Part shown: piece after piece, positions 1-6,411 of the stretch | Layout: each line of letters starts with the position of its first letter | How positions within the stretch are numbered: the stretch's first letter is position 1 | Assembly (NCBI GenBank): GCA_002414125.1 | Contig: DHYN01000045.1 | Location: forward strand, 315-6,725 | Direction: 5' to 3' | From: Ruminococcus sp. UBA5129 | GTDB lineage: Bacteria; Bacillota; Clostridia; Oscillospirales; Ruminococcaceae | Length of the DNA: 6,411 nt | The notes under the pieces: generated by a model | Told to the model about the DNA's origin: nothing | Seen by the model: only the letters and a program-made list of their open reading frames with translations | Database searches by the model: none | Program-made: the position numbers and the translations under genes

Positions 1-39
1 ATGCCGTCTCGATATTGCATAAAAAAGTAAACGCTGTCG

Positions 40-1461
40 TCATGTGACCTTTTTCTGTTTGAGACGCTTGATGTAGCTCTTGGTCTCAGCCGTTACGACT
101 CCCGAAAGCGCAATGAGCGCTATGACGTTCGGGATAGCCATGAGCCCGTTGAATATATCCGCGATGTTCCAGACTGCCTCGACCGTGAGGTAAGGACCTG
201 CAAAAACCGCTGCAACGTACACGATACGGAAGACGATCGTGACTGCCTTTTTCGAGCCTGTAAGGTACGACAGACAGCGCTCCGAGTAGTAATTCCAGCC
301 GAGTATCGTTGTGAACGCAAAAAACGTCAGACATATCATCAGTATGAATGACGCAGCCCTGCTCGGAACAGGCAGTCCGAAAGCGAAAGCATCGGTCGTG
401 ATCGCAACGCCCTCGAGACCGTCTTTTTCACAGCTTCCTGCCATTACGATAGCAAGCCCCGTCATAGTGCATACAACGATAGTGTCGATAAACGTGCCCG
501 TCATAGTCACGAGTCCCTGACGGACAGGTTCATTCGTGCGTGCGGCAGCAGCAGCGATAGGCGCAGAGCCGAGACCTGCCTCATTCGAGAAGATACCCCT
601 CGCAACACCGTTTCGCATGGAAGCCAATATAACTGCCGAGCCCAAAGCTCCTCCTGCAATGGGTCTGAGCCCGAAAGCTCCCTTGACGATAGAAGCTATA
701 GCCGCAGGTACTTCCGCAGCATGACACACGATTATGATAAGACAGCTCAAAACGTAAACAACGACCATTACCGGAACTATGATCTCTGATACGGAAGCGA
801 TCCTCTTAATACCGCCGATAACGATGAGCGCAACGAAAAGCGTTATCACCGCGCCTGAAATTATCGTAGCGTAGGTATAGCTTCCTCCGAAAAGGCTGAC
901 CGTATGCGCCGAATCAGGATCGAAGAAATTATTGATAGCCGATGTGATGCCGTTGATCTGCGTGATAGTTCCGATACCGAGCAGACCTGCGAGCATTCCG
1001 AAGAGCGCAAACAGCTTTGCAAGCCATTTCCACTTCTTTCCCATACCGTTTTCGATGTAGTAGAACGGACCGCCGAGCATCTGACCGTTTCCGTCGGTCA
1101 CACGATACTTGACAGCAAGGAGTCCCTCCGCATATTTGGTAGCCATTCCGAAGAAAGCCGCTATCTCCATCCAGAAGAGCGCTCCCGGACCTCCTGCGGC
1201 AAGCGCTGTGGCGACACCGACAATATTTCCCGTTCCGACAGTTGCCGAAAGAGCAGTGCAAAGCGCCGCGAAGCTCGATACCTCGCCTTTTCCGCCCTCC
1301 TCATCGGAGAACATATACTTCAGAGCCTTGCCGAGCTTGTGCACCTGTATGAAGCCGCATCTCACCGAGAGGAGGAGTCCGCAAGCCATGATAAGCACGA
1401 CAAGCGGTATTCCCCAGACATAGCCGTCTATTTTTGATATGATGTCATTAAAATTTGCCAT
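40..1461 (-). CDS. AGCS-family sodium:alanine/glycine symporter
   Basis: Cytoplasmic-membrane secondary transporter that by family imports alanine or glycine with sodium (amino acid:cation symporter family, AlsT/DagA/AgcS type). The 473 residues fit the usual family length of about 450-490, and hydrophobic segments run throughout. Seen in the sequence: the conserved GTGNIVGVA stretch at residues 77-85; the family signature GGPGALFWMEIAAFFG at 90-105, with Glu where the classical pattern has a second Trp; and the conserved FSNEAGLGSAPIAAAA stretch at 291-306. The C-terminus is a short basic tail (KRLKQKK). The ATG at 1459-1461 is supported by a GGGAG ribosome site 9 bases upstream. It lies 18 bases downstream of the phosphorylase gene on the same strand, so it is probably the last visible gene of that operon. 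Family assignment is secure; the substrate (alanine, glycine or, less often, glutamine) cannot be fixed from sequence. Confidence 0.95.
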   Translation of the reverse strand: MANFNDIISKIDGYVWGIPLVVLIMACGLLLSVRCGFIQVHKLGKALKYMFSDEEGGKGEVSSFAALCTALSATVGTGNIVGVATALAAGGPGALFWMEIAAFFGMATKYAEGLLAVKYRVTDGNGQMLGGPFYYIENGMGKKWKWLAKLFALFGMLAGLLGIGTITQINGITSAINNFFDPDSAHTVSLFGGSYTYATIISGAVITLFVALIVIGGIKRIASVSEIIVPVMVVVYVLSCLIIIVCHAAEVPAAIASIVKGAFGLRPIAGGALGSAVILASMRNGVARGIFSNEAGLGSAPIAAAAARTNEPVRQGLVTMTGTFIDTIVVCTMTGLAIVMAGSCEKDGLEGVAITTDAFAFGLPVPSRAASFILMICLTFFAFTTILGWNYYSERCLSYLTGSKKAVTIVFRIVYVAAVFAGPYLTVEAVWNIADIFNGLMAIPNVIALIALSGVVTAETKSYIKRLKQKKVT

Positions 1462-1466
1462 TTGCC
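1453..1466 (-). repeat. Perfect 7-bp tandem duplication across the symporter start codon
   Basis: On the minus strand the unit GGCAAAT occurs twice back to back. The first copy ends in the first two bases of the start ATG, and the second copy begins with its G and runs through codons 2 and 3. Gain or loss of one unit would move or destroy the start context. With only two units this may be coincidence. Confidence 0.6.
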
Positions 1467-1470
1467 AAAA

Positions 1471-1475
1471 CTCCC
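1471..1475 (-). promoter_or_regulatory. Ribosome binding site of the symporter gene
   Basis: GGGAG on the minus strand, 9 bases before the ATG at 1459-1461 and inside the 18-base gap after the phosphorylase stop. It supports the chosen start and independent initiation on a shared transcript. Confidence 0.7.
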
Positions 1476-1479
1476 AAGC

Positions 1480-3819
1480 TTACTTGATTCCCCAGATATT
1501 TTCCGCATAGTCTGCGATAGTTCTGTCGGAGCTGAATTTACCTGCATTGCACATATTCAGCCACTGCTTTCTCGCAAACGCAAGGCGGTCGGCGTTGTAA
1601 TCCTTACAGCATCGTAGCTTAGCCTTAACATAGCTCTCGAGGTCGCCGAGAAGGAAGTAATGGTCGGGCTTATGCCAGCTTGCACCGTCAAGGAGAGACG
1701 TGTACAGCTCTCTGAAATCGCCGCTTCCGCCGTCCGAAACAGTACCGTCAATGAGTGCGGAGACCACTCTGCGTATCTTATCATTTCCTGCAAACAGACT
1801 GCGGCTGTCGTAATCGGGAACTATCTTTTCGAGATCCTCAACGCGTGCGCCGAAGATATAATTGTTTTCCTCGCCAGCCTCCTGAACGATCTCGATATTT
1901 GCGCCGTCGTATGTTCCGAGCGTAACAGCGCCGTTGAGCATGAGCTTCATATTTCCCGTACCCGACGCCTCTGTTCCGGCAGTAGAGATCTGCTCCGAAA
2001 TATCGGCAGCCGCAACGAGCTTTTCTGCATACGAAACATTGTAATTCTGTACAAAAACGACCTTGAGCAGATCAGCCGTATCGGGATCTGAGCTGACTAT
2101 TCTGCCGACCTCGTTAATAAACTTGATGATAGCCTTAGCTCTGCGGTAGCCGGGAGCTGACTTAGCGCCGAAAACGAACGTGGTAGGCGTGAGATCGGTT
2201 ATCGAGCCGTCCTTGATGCCATAGTAGAGCCAGAGGATAGAGAATGCGTTCAGGAGCTGTCTCTTGTACTCGTGCAGACGTTTTATCTGAATATCGAAAA
2301 CGGTGTCGGGATTCACCTCGATGCCGTCATGAGCCTTGATGAAGTCGGCAAGTTCAGCCTTTTTGCCCTGCTTTATGCGAATGAATCTGCGGAGAACGGA
2401 CGCATCATCCGCAAATCTCTCAAGCTCCTTGAGCATATCGAGGTCAGTAAGCCATCCGTCAGTGCCGAGCAGCTCTGTTATGAGAGCGGCAAGCTCGCGG
2501 TTGCAGAGTCCGAGCCAGCGGCGCTGGGTTATGCCGTTCGTCTCATTGAGAAAGCGCTCGGGATAGATCGAGTACCAGTCGGAAAGAACGGTATCCTTCA
2601 GGATCTGCGTGTGTATCTCTGCAACGCCGTTGACGTGCGATGAAGCATATACAGCCATATCAGCCATGTGGATGAGGTCGCCCTTGATTATCTTGAGTGC
2701 AGCGATCTTGTCCTTTTGTACGTCCTTGGTGTACAGTTCTGAAATAAGCGATTCATTTATCATGATTATTATCTCGTAGATCCTTGGGAGAAGCTCCTCA
2801 ACGAGACGGCAGCTCCACTTTTCGAGAGCCTCCTGCATAACGGTGTGGTTAGTGTAGTTGAACACCTTTTTCGCGGTCTCAAGGGCTTTTTCAAAGCTGT
2901 AGCCCTCACCGTCAACGAGCTGACGGATAAGCTCGGGGATAGAGATAACGGGATGAGTGTCGTTGAGCTGAACGGAAATGTAGTCCGAAAGGTTTTCAAG
3001 CGTTCCGAAGCGAGCCTTATGCTTTCTGATAATGTCCGTCAATGACGCACAACTGAAAAAGTACTGCTGCTTGAGACGAAGCTTTTTTCCCTCATCGGTA
3101 TCATCATTCGGATAGAGCACGCGCGAGATGTCTTCGGCAAATATCTTCTCCTTGGACGCTTCAAGATAGTTCTGACGGTTGAACGTATCGAAGTCGAACT
3201 CCTTTATCGGCTCAGCCTGCCAGAGACGGAGCGTGCCGATATTATCGGTCTTACAACCGAATATAGGCATATCATACGGAACAGCCCTTACCGTCTGACC
3301 GCTGAATTCCACGAGGACGGCATCCTTATCGCAGCGAGCCGACCACGGATCGCCGTTTCTTGACCAGTCGTCAGCCTCCTCACGCTGGAATCCGTCAACG
3401 ATCGACTGCTTGAACAGACCGTACTTATAGCGGATGCCGTAACCGTCAAGCGGCAGGTCGAGCGTAGCTGCGCTGTCGAGGAAGCAAGCCGCAAGACGAC
3501 CGAGACCGCCGTTTCCGAGAGCTGCATCCTCGATCTCCTCAAATGAAGCTATATCGAAGCCGAAGTCATTTTTCAGCACCTCGGCGACCTCATCGTAGAT
3601 GCCGAGACAGAGCAGATTGTTCTGGACAGCTCTTCCCACGAGAAATTCCATCGAAAGGTAAGCCGCACGTCTGCCTGAGAGGTGTTTTTCGCGGCTGTTC
3701 AGCCACTGCTGTGAGTACATATCCATGACCGTCTCGCCGACAGCGTTGTGAACCTCTGTGACAGAGGGCTGTGCCTTGAGCTTTTCAGCGATTTTTTCCT
3801 TGAAAACATTTTTATCCAT
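1480..3819 (-). CDS. glgP: Glycogen/maltodextrin phosphorylase (GT35)
   Basis: Cytosolic PLP-dependent alpha-glucan phosphorylase. It removes terminal glucose from alpha-1,4-glucan with inorganic phosphate, releasing glucose 1-phosphate. The 779 residues are slightly shorter than E. coli MalP (about 797), and the chain appears intact. Seen in the sequence: LGNGGLGRLAACFLDS at 101-116; LNDTHPVISIPEL at 285-297; the SSHVNGVAEIH active-site loop at 393-403; KRLHEYKRQLLN at 513-524, with R514 and K519 matching the phosphate-contacting Arg and Lys of the family; and the phosphorylase signature EASGTGNMKLMLN at 617-629, whose K625 (bases 1945-1947) is the expected Schiff-base lysine for PLP. The C-terminus shows the usual GKFSSDRTI block at 760-768. 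There is no room before the catalytic core for a long regulatory N-terminus like that of animal enzymes, so phosphorylation control of that type is unlikely. It follows malQ by 12 bases. Whether its main substrate is glycogen or imported maltodextrin (malP) cannot be decided here. Confidence 0.97.
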   Translation of the reverse strand: MDKNVFKEKIAEKLKAQPSVTEVHNAVGETVMDMYSQQWLNSREKHLSGRRAAYLSMEFLVGRAVQNNLLCLGIYDEVAEVLKNDFGFDIASFEEIEDAALGNGGLGRLAACFLDSAATLDLPLDGYGIRYKYGLFKQSIVDGFQREEADDWSRNGDPWSARCDKDAVLVEFSGQTVRAVPYDMPIFGCKTDNIGTLRLWQAEPIKEFDFDTFNRQNYLEASKEKIFAEDISRVLYPNDDTDEGKKLRLKQQYFFSCASLTDIIRKHKARFGTLENLSDYISVQLNDTHPVISIPELIRQLVDGEGYSFEKALETAKKVFNYTNHTVMQEALEKWSCRLVEELLPRIYEIIIMINESLISELYTKDVQKDKIAALKIIKGDLIHMADMAVYASSHVNGVAEIHTQILKDTVLSDWYSIYPERFLNETNGITQRRWLGLCNRELAALITELLGTDGWLTDLDMLKELERFADDASVLRRFIRIKQGKKAELADFIKAHDGIEVNPDTVFDIQIKRLHEYKRQLLNAFSILWLYYGIKDGSITDLTPTTFVFGAKSAPGYRRAKAIIKFINEVGRIVSSDPDTADLLKVVFVQNYNVSYAEKLVAAADISEQISTAGTEASGTGNMKLMLNGAVTLGTYDGANIEIVQEAGEENNYIFGARVEDLEKIVPDYDSRSLFAGNDKIRRVVSALIDGTVSDGGSGDFRELYTSLLDGASWHKPDHYFLLGDLESYVKAKLRCCKDYNADRLAFARKQWLNMCNAGKFSSDRTIADYAENIWGIK

Positions 3820-3827
3820 AATTTAAA

Positions 3828-3833
3828 CTCCTT
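3828..3833 (-). promoter_or_regulatory. Ribosome binding site of the phosphorylase gene
   Basis: AAGGAG on the minus strand, 8 bases before the ATG at 3817-3819. It overlaps the last two bases of the malQ TAA stop (3832-3834), so malQ termination and glgP initiation are closely linked. This fixes the phosphorylase start. Confidence 0.8.
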
Positions 3834-5304
3834 ATCTGTTGAAAAGCCTGTTGAGCTTTTTTATTTTTTTGGCGAGCTCGGGTGAAAAGTCATCCTCACG
3901 CGCTCTGAACTGCCAGTTTGAGCCGAGCGTGGAGGGAGTGTTCATGCGAGCATCCCTGCCGCTGTCAAGAAAATCCTGCATCTGAGCGACTGCGGTCTGA
4001 GCAACGCTTGACCATGCAGCCCTCACGACCGCCATTGGTATTTCCGACCTCTTGCGGACATTGAGGTACTTTTTGGCGAATTTCAGCGACTTCTTATCCA
4101 TTGCCTCTACCCAACCGTTGAGCGTTTCGTTATCATGAGTGCCCGTATATGCGTAGCAGTTCGCTGAACCGAAATTGTGCGGAAGATGCTCGTTCTCTCC
4201 GTTGTCGAAGCCGAACTGGAGCACCTTCATCCCGGGATATCCGCATTTATCGAGCATCTCTCTGACCTCGGGAGTGATGAAGCCGAGATCCTCGGCAATG
4301 ATATTGAGCTTACCGAGCTTTTCCTCGGCGAGTCGGAACAGCTCATGGTTAGGACCCTTTTTCCACTCGCCTACAGTGGCATCCTCGTTGCCGAACGGTA
4401 TGGTATAATAGCTCTCAAAGCCTCGGAAGTGGTCGATGCGGACAACATCATACAGCTCAGATGCTGTTCTTATGCGGTCGATCCACCACTCATAGCCTGT
4501 TTTTTTATGGTAGTCCCAGTCGTAGAGAGGGTTTCCCCAGAGCTGACCTGTCGGAGAGAAATCATCGGGGGGACAGCCTGCTACCGACACGGGGCGATGC
4601 TTCTTATCGAACTGAAAAAGCTTCGGGCTTGCCCAAGCCTCAACGCTGTCGAGGGCACAGTATATCGGTATGTCGCCGATTATCTCAACGCCGTTCCTGT
4701 TTGCGTAGTCCTTGAGGGCAGTCCATTGTCGGCTGAACTCAAACTGGAGAAATTTATAGAATCCGATGTCGGCTTTCAGTTCCTTTTTCGCTTCGGCAAC
4801 AGCCTTCGGCTTATGCATGGCAATATCCTTTTCCCATTCATACCATGCCTTGCCGTTGTTCTTGAATTTGAGCGCCATGAACAAAGCGTACTCATCGAGC
4901 CATTTCTTGTTCTTCTCACAAAACTTCTTATATGCGGGGAAGCGAGTGGGCTTGAAGCGCGAATAAGCGATCCTCAGCACATCGAAGCAGTTGTCGTAGA
5001 TGATGCCGTAATCAACCTTATTCTCATCGGACTCCCAGACTCTCAGCTCGTAGTCGGAGCTTTCAAGAAGTCCGTCGCCCTCAAGGATCTCGAAGTCGAT
5101 GAAATAGGGATTGCCTGCATTCACCGAAAACGACTGATATGGCGAATCTCCGTAGCTCGTGGGTGAAAGAGGAAGTATCTGCCAGCATTTCGTCTCGCTC
5201 CTGACGAGGAAATCAACGAAATCAAAGGCATGTCTGCCCATTTTGCCGATGCCGTATTCCGACGGCAGGCTCGAAATGTGCATCAATATGCAGCTTTTTC
5301 TCAT
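3832..5304 (-). CDS. malQ: 4-alpha-glucanotransferase (amylomaltase, GH77)
   Basis: Cytosolic disproportionating enzyme. It transfers 4-alpha-glucan segments between maltooligosaccharides, turning short maltodextrins into longer chains plus free glucose and so feeding the phosphorylase encoded next. The 490 residues match the compact bacterial GH77 type of about 500 and lack the N-terminal extension of the E. coli enzyme (about 690). Seen in the sequence: N-terminal SSLPSEYGIG at 11-20; WQILPLSPTSYGDSPYQ at 41-57; GDIPIYCALDSVEAW at 210-224; VRIDHFRGF at 288-296, with D291 the expected nucleophile; IIAEDLG at 335-341, with E338 the expected acid/base; and TGTHDNET at 387-394, with D391 the expected third catalytic acid. 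The ATG at 5302-5304 has an AAAGGA ribosome site 7 bases upstream. It is the first gene of the putative malQ-glgP-symporter operon. Confidence 0.97.
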   Translation of the reverse strand: MRKSCILMHISSLPSEYGIGKMGRHAFDFVDFLVRSETKCWQILPLSPTSYGDSPYQSFSVNAGNPYFIDFEILEGDGLLESSDYELRVWESDENKVDYGIIYDNCFDVLRIAYSRFKPTRFPAYKKFCEKNKKWLDEYALFMALKFKNNGKAWYEWEKDIAMHKPKAVAEAKKELKADIGFYKFLQFEFSRQWTALKDYANRNGVEIIGDIPIYCALDSVEAWASPKLFQFDKKHRPVSVAGCPPDDFSPTGQLWGNPLYDWDYHKKTGYEWWIDRIRTASELYDVVRIDHFRGFESYYTIPFGNEDATVGEWKKGPNHELFRLAEEKLGKLNIIAEDLGFITPEVREMLDKCGYPGMKVLQFGFDNGENEHLPHNFGSANCYAYTGTHDNETLNGWVEAMDKKSLKFAKKYLNVRKRSEIPMAVVRAAWSSVAQTAVAQMQDFLDSGRDARMNTPSTLGSNWQFRAREDDFSPELAKKIKKLNRLFNR

Positions 5305-5327
5305 AATATCGTCCTTTCAAGTATAAT
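5298..5327 (+). promoter_or_regulatory. Candidate promoter of the divergent membrane-protein gene
   Basis: A perfect TATAAT hexamer lies at 5322-5327 on the plus strand. A partial -35 match TTCTCA is at 5298-5303, giving an 18-base spacer. Transcription would begin near 5334 and leave a leader of about 47 bases before the ATG at 5381. The -35 lies inside the first codons of malQ. AT-rich spacer sequence can produce such matches by chance. Confidence 0.35.
5312..5317 (-). promoter_or_regulatory. Ribosome binding site of malQ
   Basis: AAAGGA on the minus strand, 7 bases before the malQ ATG. It supports that start. Confidence 0.7.
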
Positions 5328-5342
5328 TTTTCACAAACCGCA

Positions 5343-5360
5343 AATAATACCACCATTATT
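5343..5360. repeat. Short inverted repeat in the divergent promoter region
   Basis: AATAAT at 5343-5348 and ATTATT at 5355-5360 form 6-base inverted arms around a 6-base centre. The repeat overlaps the candidate malQ -10 and sits between the two divergent genes, where an operator for a dimeric regulator could lie. The arms are pure A/T, so chance is a serious alternative, and it does not resemble a CcpA cre site. Confidence 0.35.
5344..5352 (-). promoter_or_regulatory. Candidate extended -10 promoter of the malQ operon
   Basis: The minus strand reads TGGTATTAT, an extended -10 element (TGn followed by a 5/6 match to TATAAT). No good -35 was found upstream, which extended -10 promoters can tolerate. 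It would give a leader of roughly 30 bases before the malQ start. A second weaker -10, TATACT, lies at 5320-5325 on the same strand but leaves very little room before the ribosome site. Confidence 0.35.
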
Positions 5361-5367
5361 CCAAAAA

Positions 5368-5373
5368 AAGAGG
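5368..5373 (+). promoter_or_regulatory. Ribosome binding site that decides the membrane-protein start
   Basis: AAGAGG ends one base before an ATG at 5375 and seven bases before a second in-frame ATG at 5381. Only the second has workable spacing, so 5381 is preferred as the start. Confidence 0.7.
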
Positions 5374-5380
5374 TATGAAA

Positions 5381-5776
5381 ATGAAGGTATCAGAGGGATT
5401 TTTCTCGTTCTTAATGGGATTTTTTATCTATAGTCTGCTTGAGATCGTCTCGCGCGGTTATACACACTGGACAATGTCAGTGACGGGCGGAGTCGTTCTT
5501 ACGATACTCTACGCCCTGAGCAGCCGCGGCACGCTGATGAAGAGCTGTTTTCTCGGAGCGATCATCATTACGCTGATCGAGCTCGCAGTGGGGATATTCG
5601 ATAATCTGATAATGAACTGGGCGGTATGGGATTATTCCGCGATGCCGCTCAATTTTCTCGGACAGATATGTCTGCCGTTTTCGGGACTGTGGTTTCTGCT
5701 TTGCATCCCTGCGTTCTACCTCTGCCGCGGTATTCGGGCAAGGCTGTGCATCGGAAGGCTCGCAAGACAGGATTAA
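5381..5776 (+). CDS. Small four-helix membrane protein, PF06541-like (labelled putative ABC transporter permease)
   Basis: Predicted integral membrane protein of 131 residues with about four hydrophobic helices, near residues 5-24, 31-46, 54-73 and 92-115, and a basic C-terminal tail (RGIRARLCIGRLARQD), suggesting a cytoplasmic C-terminus. Two polar motifs, recalled as typical of this clostridial family, are present: RGYTHWTMSVTGG at 25-37 and WDYSAMPLNFLGQICL at 83-98. Such proteins are often named 'putative ABC transporter permease' (PF06541), but no ATPase or substrate-binding gene is in view and the true role is unknown. An upstream in-frame ATG at 5375 would add two residues, but it sits only one base from the ribosome site. 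The gene is divergent from malQ and its stop overlaps the stop of the convergent lipase gene. The reading frame is reliable; the function is not. Confidence 0.8.
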   Translation: MKVSEGFFSFLMGFFIYSLLEIVSRGYTHWTMSVTGGVVLTILYALSSRGTLMKSCFLGAIIITLIELAVGIFDNLIMNWAVWDYSAMPLNFLGQICLPFSGLWFLLCIPAFYLCRGIRARLCIGRLARQD

Positions 5777-6411
5777 TACCCCTCGTTTTTGAGTCCGCTC
5801 ACTATATCCACATACATCTCCCTTACGTCAAAGCCGGGAATGTCCTCACGCATGAGATCGATAACGTCTCCGTGACTTATCCCTCTTTTCTTTGGCGGCT
5901 TTATTAATTTGTGACTGCCGTGGATGGCGGATTTTTCCCAGACGAGACCGTCATTTGCTCCGTTAAGCTTATTAATGAGGCGATAGCCGATATTCAGAGG
6001 AAATAAAGCTGCCCTTGCCGAAGCCATTACCGACATTATGCTCCTATACGAAACATTGGGGCTGTCAGGCATCTGCTCGTTCAGCTCCGCGCATCTTTTC
6101 GCGCTGAGATCGCTGACTCCCGCGATGAAATCGGGTCTCTTATCGCCTAAAACGTGAAATATCTTGTTGTACTTGTTTGTTAGGAAGCTTATCAAAAACT
6201 TCGGGAGCTTTTCGAGCAGGTAATCAACCATATCGCAGCCGAGGTGGGGCGTATTGACCGTAGTGAGCGTTGCAACGCAGCCGTCCATTCCGAGACAGCT
6301 TATGGCATAGCGCGAATCGAGACCTCCCTTGGAATGAGCGATGATGTTCACCTTCTCTGCACCCGTCTCCTGCAAGACCTCTCTTATGCGGTCTGCAAGC
6401 TCGGCGGCACT
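5773..6411 (-). CDS. Lipase/esterase-like alpha/beta hydrolase, N-terminus outside window
   Basis: Partial gene: the frame stays open to the right edge, with 212 residues visible plus the stop, beginning SAAELADRIREV. A TTG at 6373-6375 is an ordinary internal leucine codon, not a start, because coding sequence with the same family character continues upstream. Counting from the first visible residue, the expected hydrolase triad can be read: nucleophile S27 in IIAHSKGGLDSRY (an A-x-S-x-G form of the lipase elbow, as in Bacillus lipases), acid D154 in GANDGLVW, and H180 in GISHGDVIDL. NTPHLGCDMVDYLL near 53-66 also fits the triacylglycerol lipase-like group. The family hydrolyses carboxylic esters; the substrate is unknown. 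Because the N-terminus is missing, a signal peptide or membrane anchor cannot be assessed. It is convergent with the membrane-protein gene, and the stops overlap by four bases. Confidence 0.88.
   Translation of the reverse strand, partial: SAAELADRIREVLQETGAEKVNIIAHSKGGLDSRYAISCLGMDGCVATLTTVNTPHLGCDMVDYLLEKLPKFLISFLTNKYNKIFHVLGDKRPDFIAGVSDLSAKRCAELNEQMPDSPNVSYRSIMSVMASARAALFPLNIGYRLINKLNGANDGLVWEKSAIHGSHKLIKPPKKRGISHGDVIDLMREDIPGFDVREMYVDIVSGLKNEGY

Noticed and set aside
1..60. Possible terminator downstream of the symporter, based on a TTTTTT run on the minus strand (bases 21-26)
   Set aside because: No G/C-rich stem precedes the T run. The possible pairings are A/T-rich with a long loop, and the GTCA-TG-TGAC palindrome has too small a loop. 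The 39 bases past the stop are too short to say what follows.
5..66. CGTCTC and GAGACG as inverted arms about 50 bases apart
   Set aside because: Six-base arms at this distance are expected by chance, and one arm lies within the symporter coding sequence.
904..1437. A 177-codon plus-strand open frame opposite the symporter
   Set aside because: Same antisense-register effect as opposite malQ. The product is low-complexity and rich in Arg, Ser and Glu, with no family resemblance or convincing ribosome site.
1660..2643. Plus-strand open frames of 143 and 123 codons opposite glgP
   Set aside because: Both are in exact antisense register with the phosphorylase codons and are explained by rare TTA, CTA and TCA usage. 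The phosphorylase itself is intact.
4177..5166. A 329-codon plus-strand open frame opposite malQ
   Set aside because: Its codons lie in exact register with the malQ codons on the other strand. In that register, stops arise only where malQ uses TTA, CTA or TCA, which are rare here, so a long open frame is expected. The product resembles nothing, and malQ has a complete set of catalytic motifs.
5375..5380. Upstream ATG for the membrane-protein gene
   Set aside because: It begins only one base after the AAGAGG ribosome site, while the in-frame ATG at 5381 has a normal 7-base spacing.
6373..6375. TTG as a start codon of the lipase gene
   Set aside because: The frame stays open upstream to the window edge with sensible helix-like coding sequence (SAAELADRIREV), and a lipase of this type needs an N-terminal part before the nucleophile. 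The gene is truncated by the window.
1..6411. Search for tRNA, rRNA, CRISPR repeats, insertion sequences and riboswitches
   Set aside because: Coding sequence fills nearly the whole window, spacers are 12, 18 and about 75 bases, and no recurring repeats, transposase motifs or structured RNA signatures were recognised.

Overview
The window looks like a chromosomal stretch from a Firmicute of the class Clostridia, possibly Ruminococcus or another Oscillospiraceae member. The grounds are the protein styles (short clostridial glycogen/maltodextrin phosphorylase, GH77 amylomaltase, AGCS symporter, a lone PF06541-type membrane protein), strong purine-rich Shine-Dalgarno sites and mid-range base composition. 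The genus is inference only.

Layout: on the minus strand, positions 5304 down to 40 hold three tightly packed genes: 4-alpha-glucanotransferase (malQ, 3832-5304), glycogen/maltodextrin phosphorylase (glgP/malP type, 1480-3819) and an AGCS-family sodium:alanine/glycine symporter (40-1461). The gaps are 12 and 18 bases, each gene has its own good ribosome binding site, and no terminator is visible between them, so they probably form one operon. A roughly 75-base AT-rich region (5305-5380) separates malQ from a divergent plus-strand gene for a small four-helix membrane protein (5381-5776). That gene converges on a minus-strand lipase/esterase gene (5773-6411), which is cut off by the right edge of the window; the two stop codons overlap.

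Function: MalQ rearranges short maltodextrins into longer chains and glucose, and the phosphorylase shortens those chains with phosphate to give glucose 1-phosphate. Together they form the standard cytosolic route for using maltodextrin or stored glycogen. The amino-acid symporter in the same transcription unit is not an obvious partner and is the most notable feature of the context. The membrane protein has no ATPase partner in view despite its family's usual 'ABC transporter permease' label.

No mobile element, CRISPR array, tRNA, rRNA or riboswitch was recognised. I found no convincing evidence of an undescribed system; most of the window is ordinary metabolic gene content.
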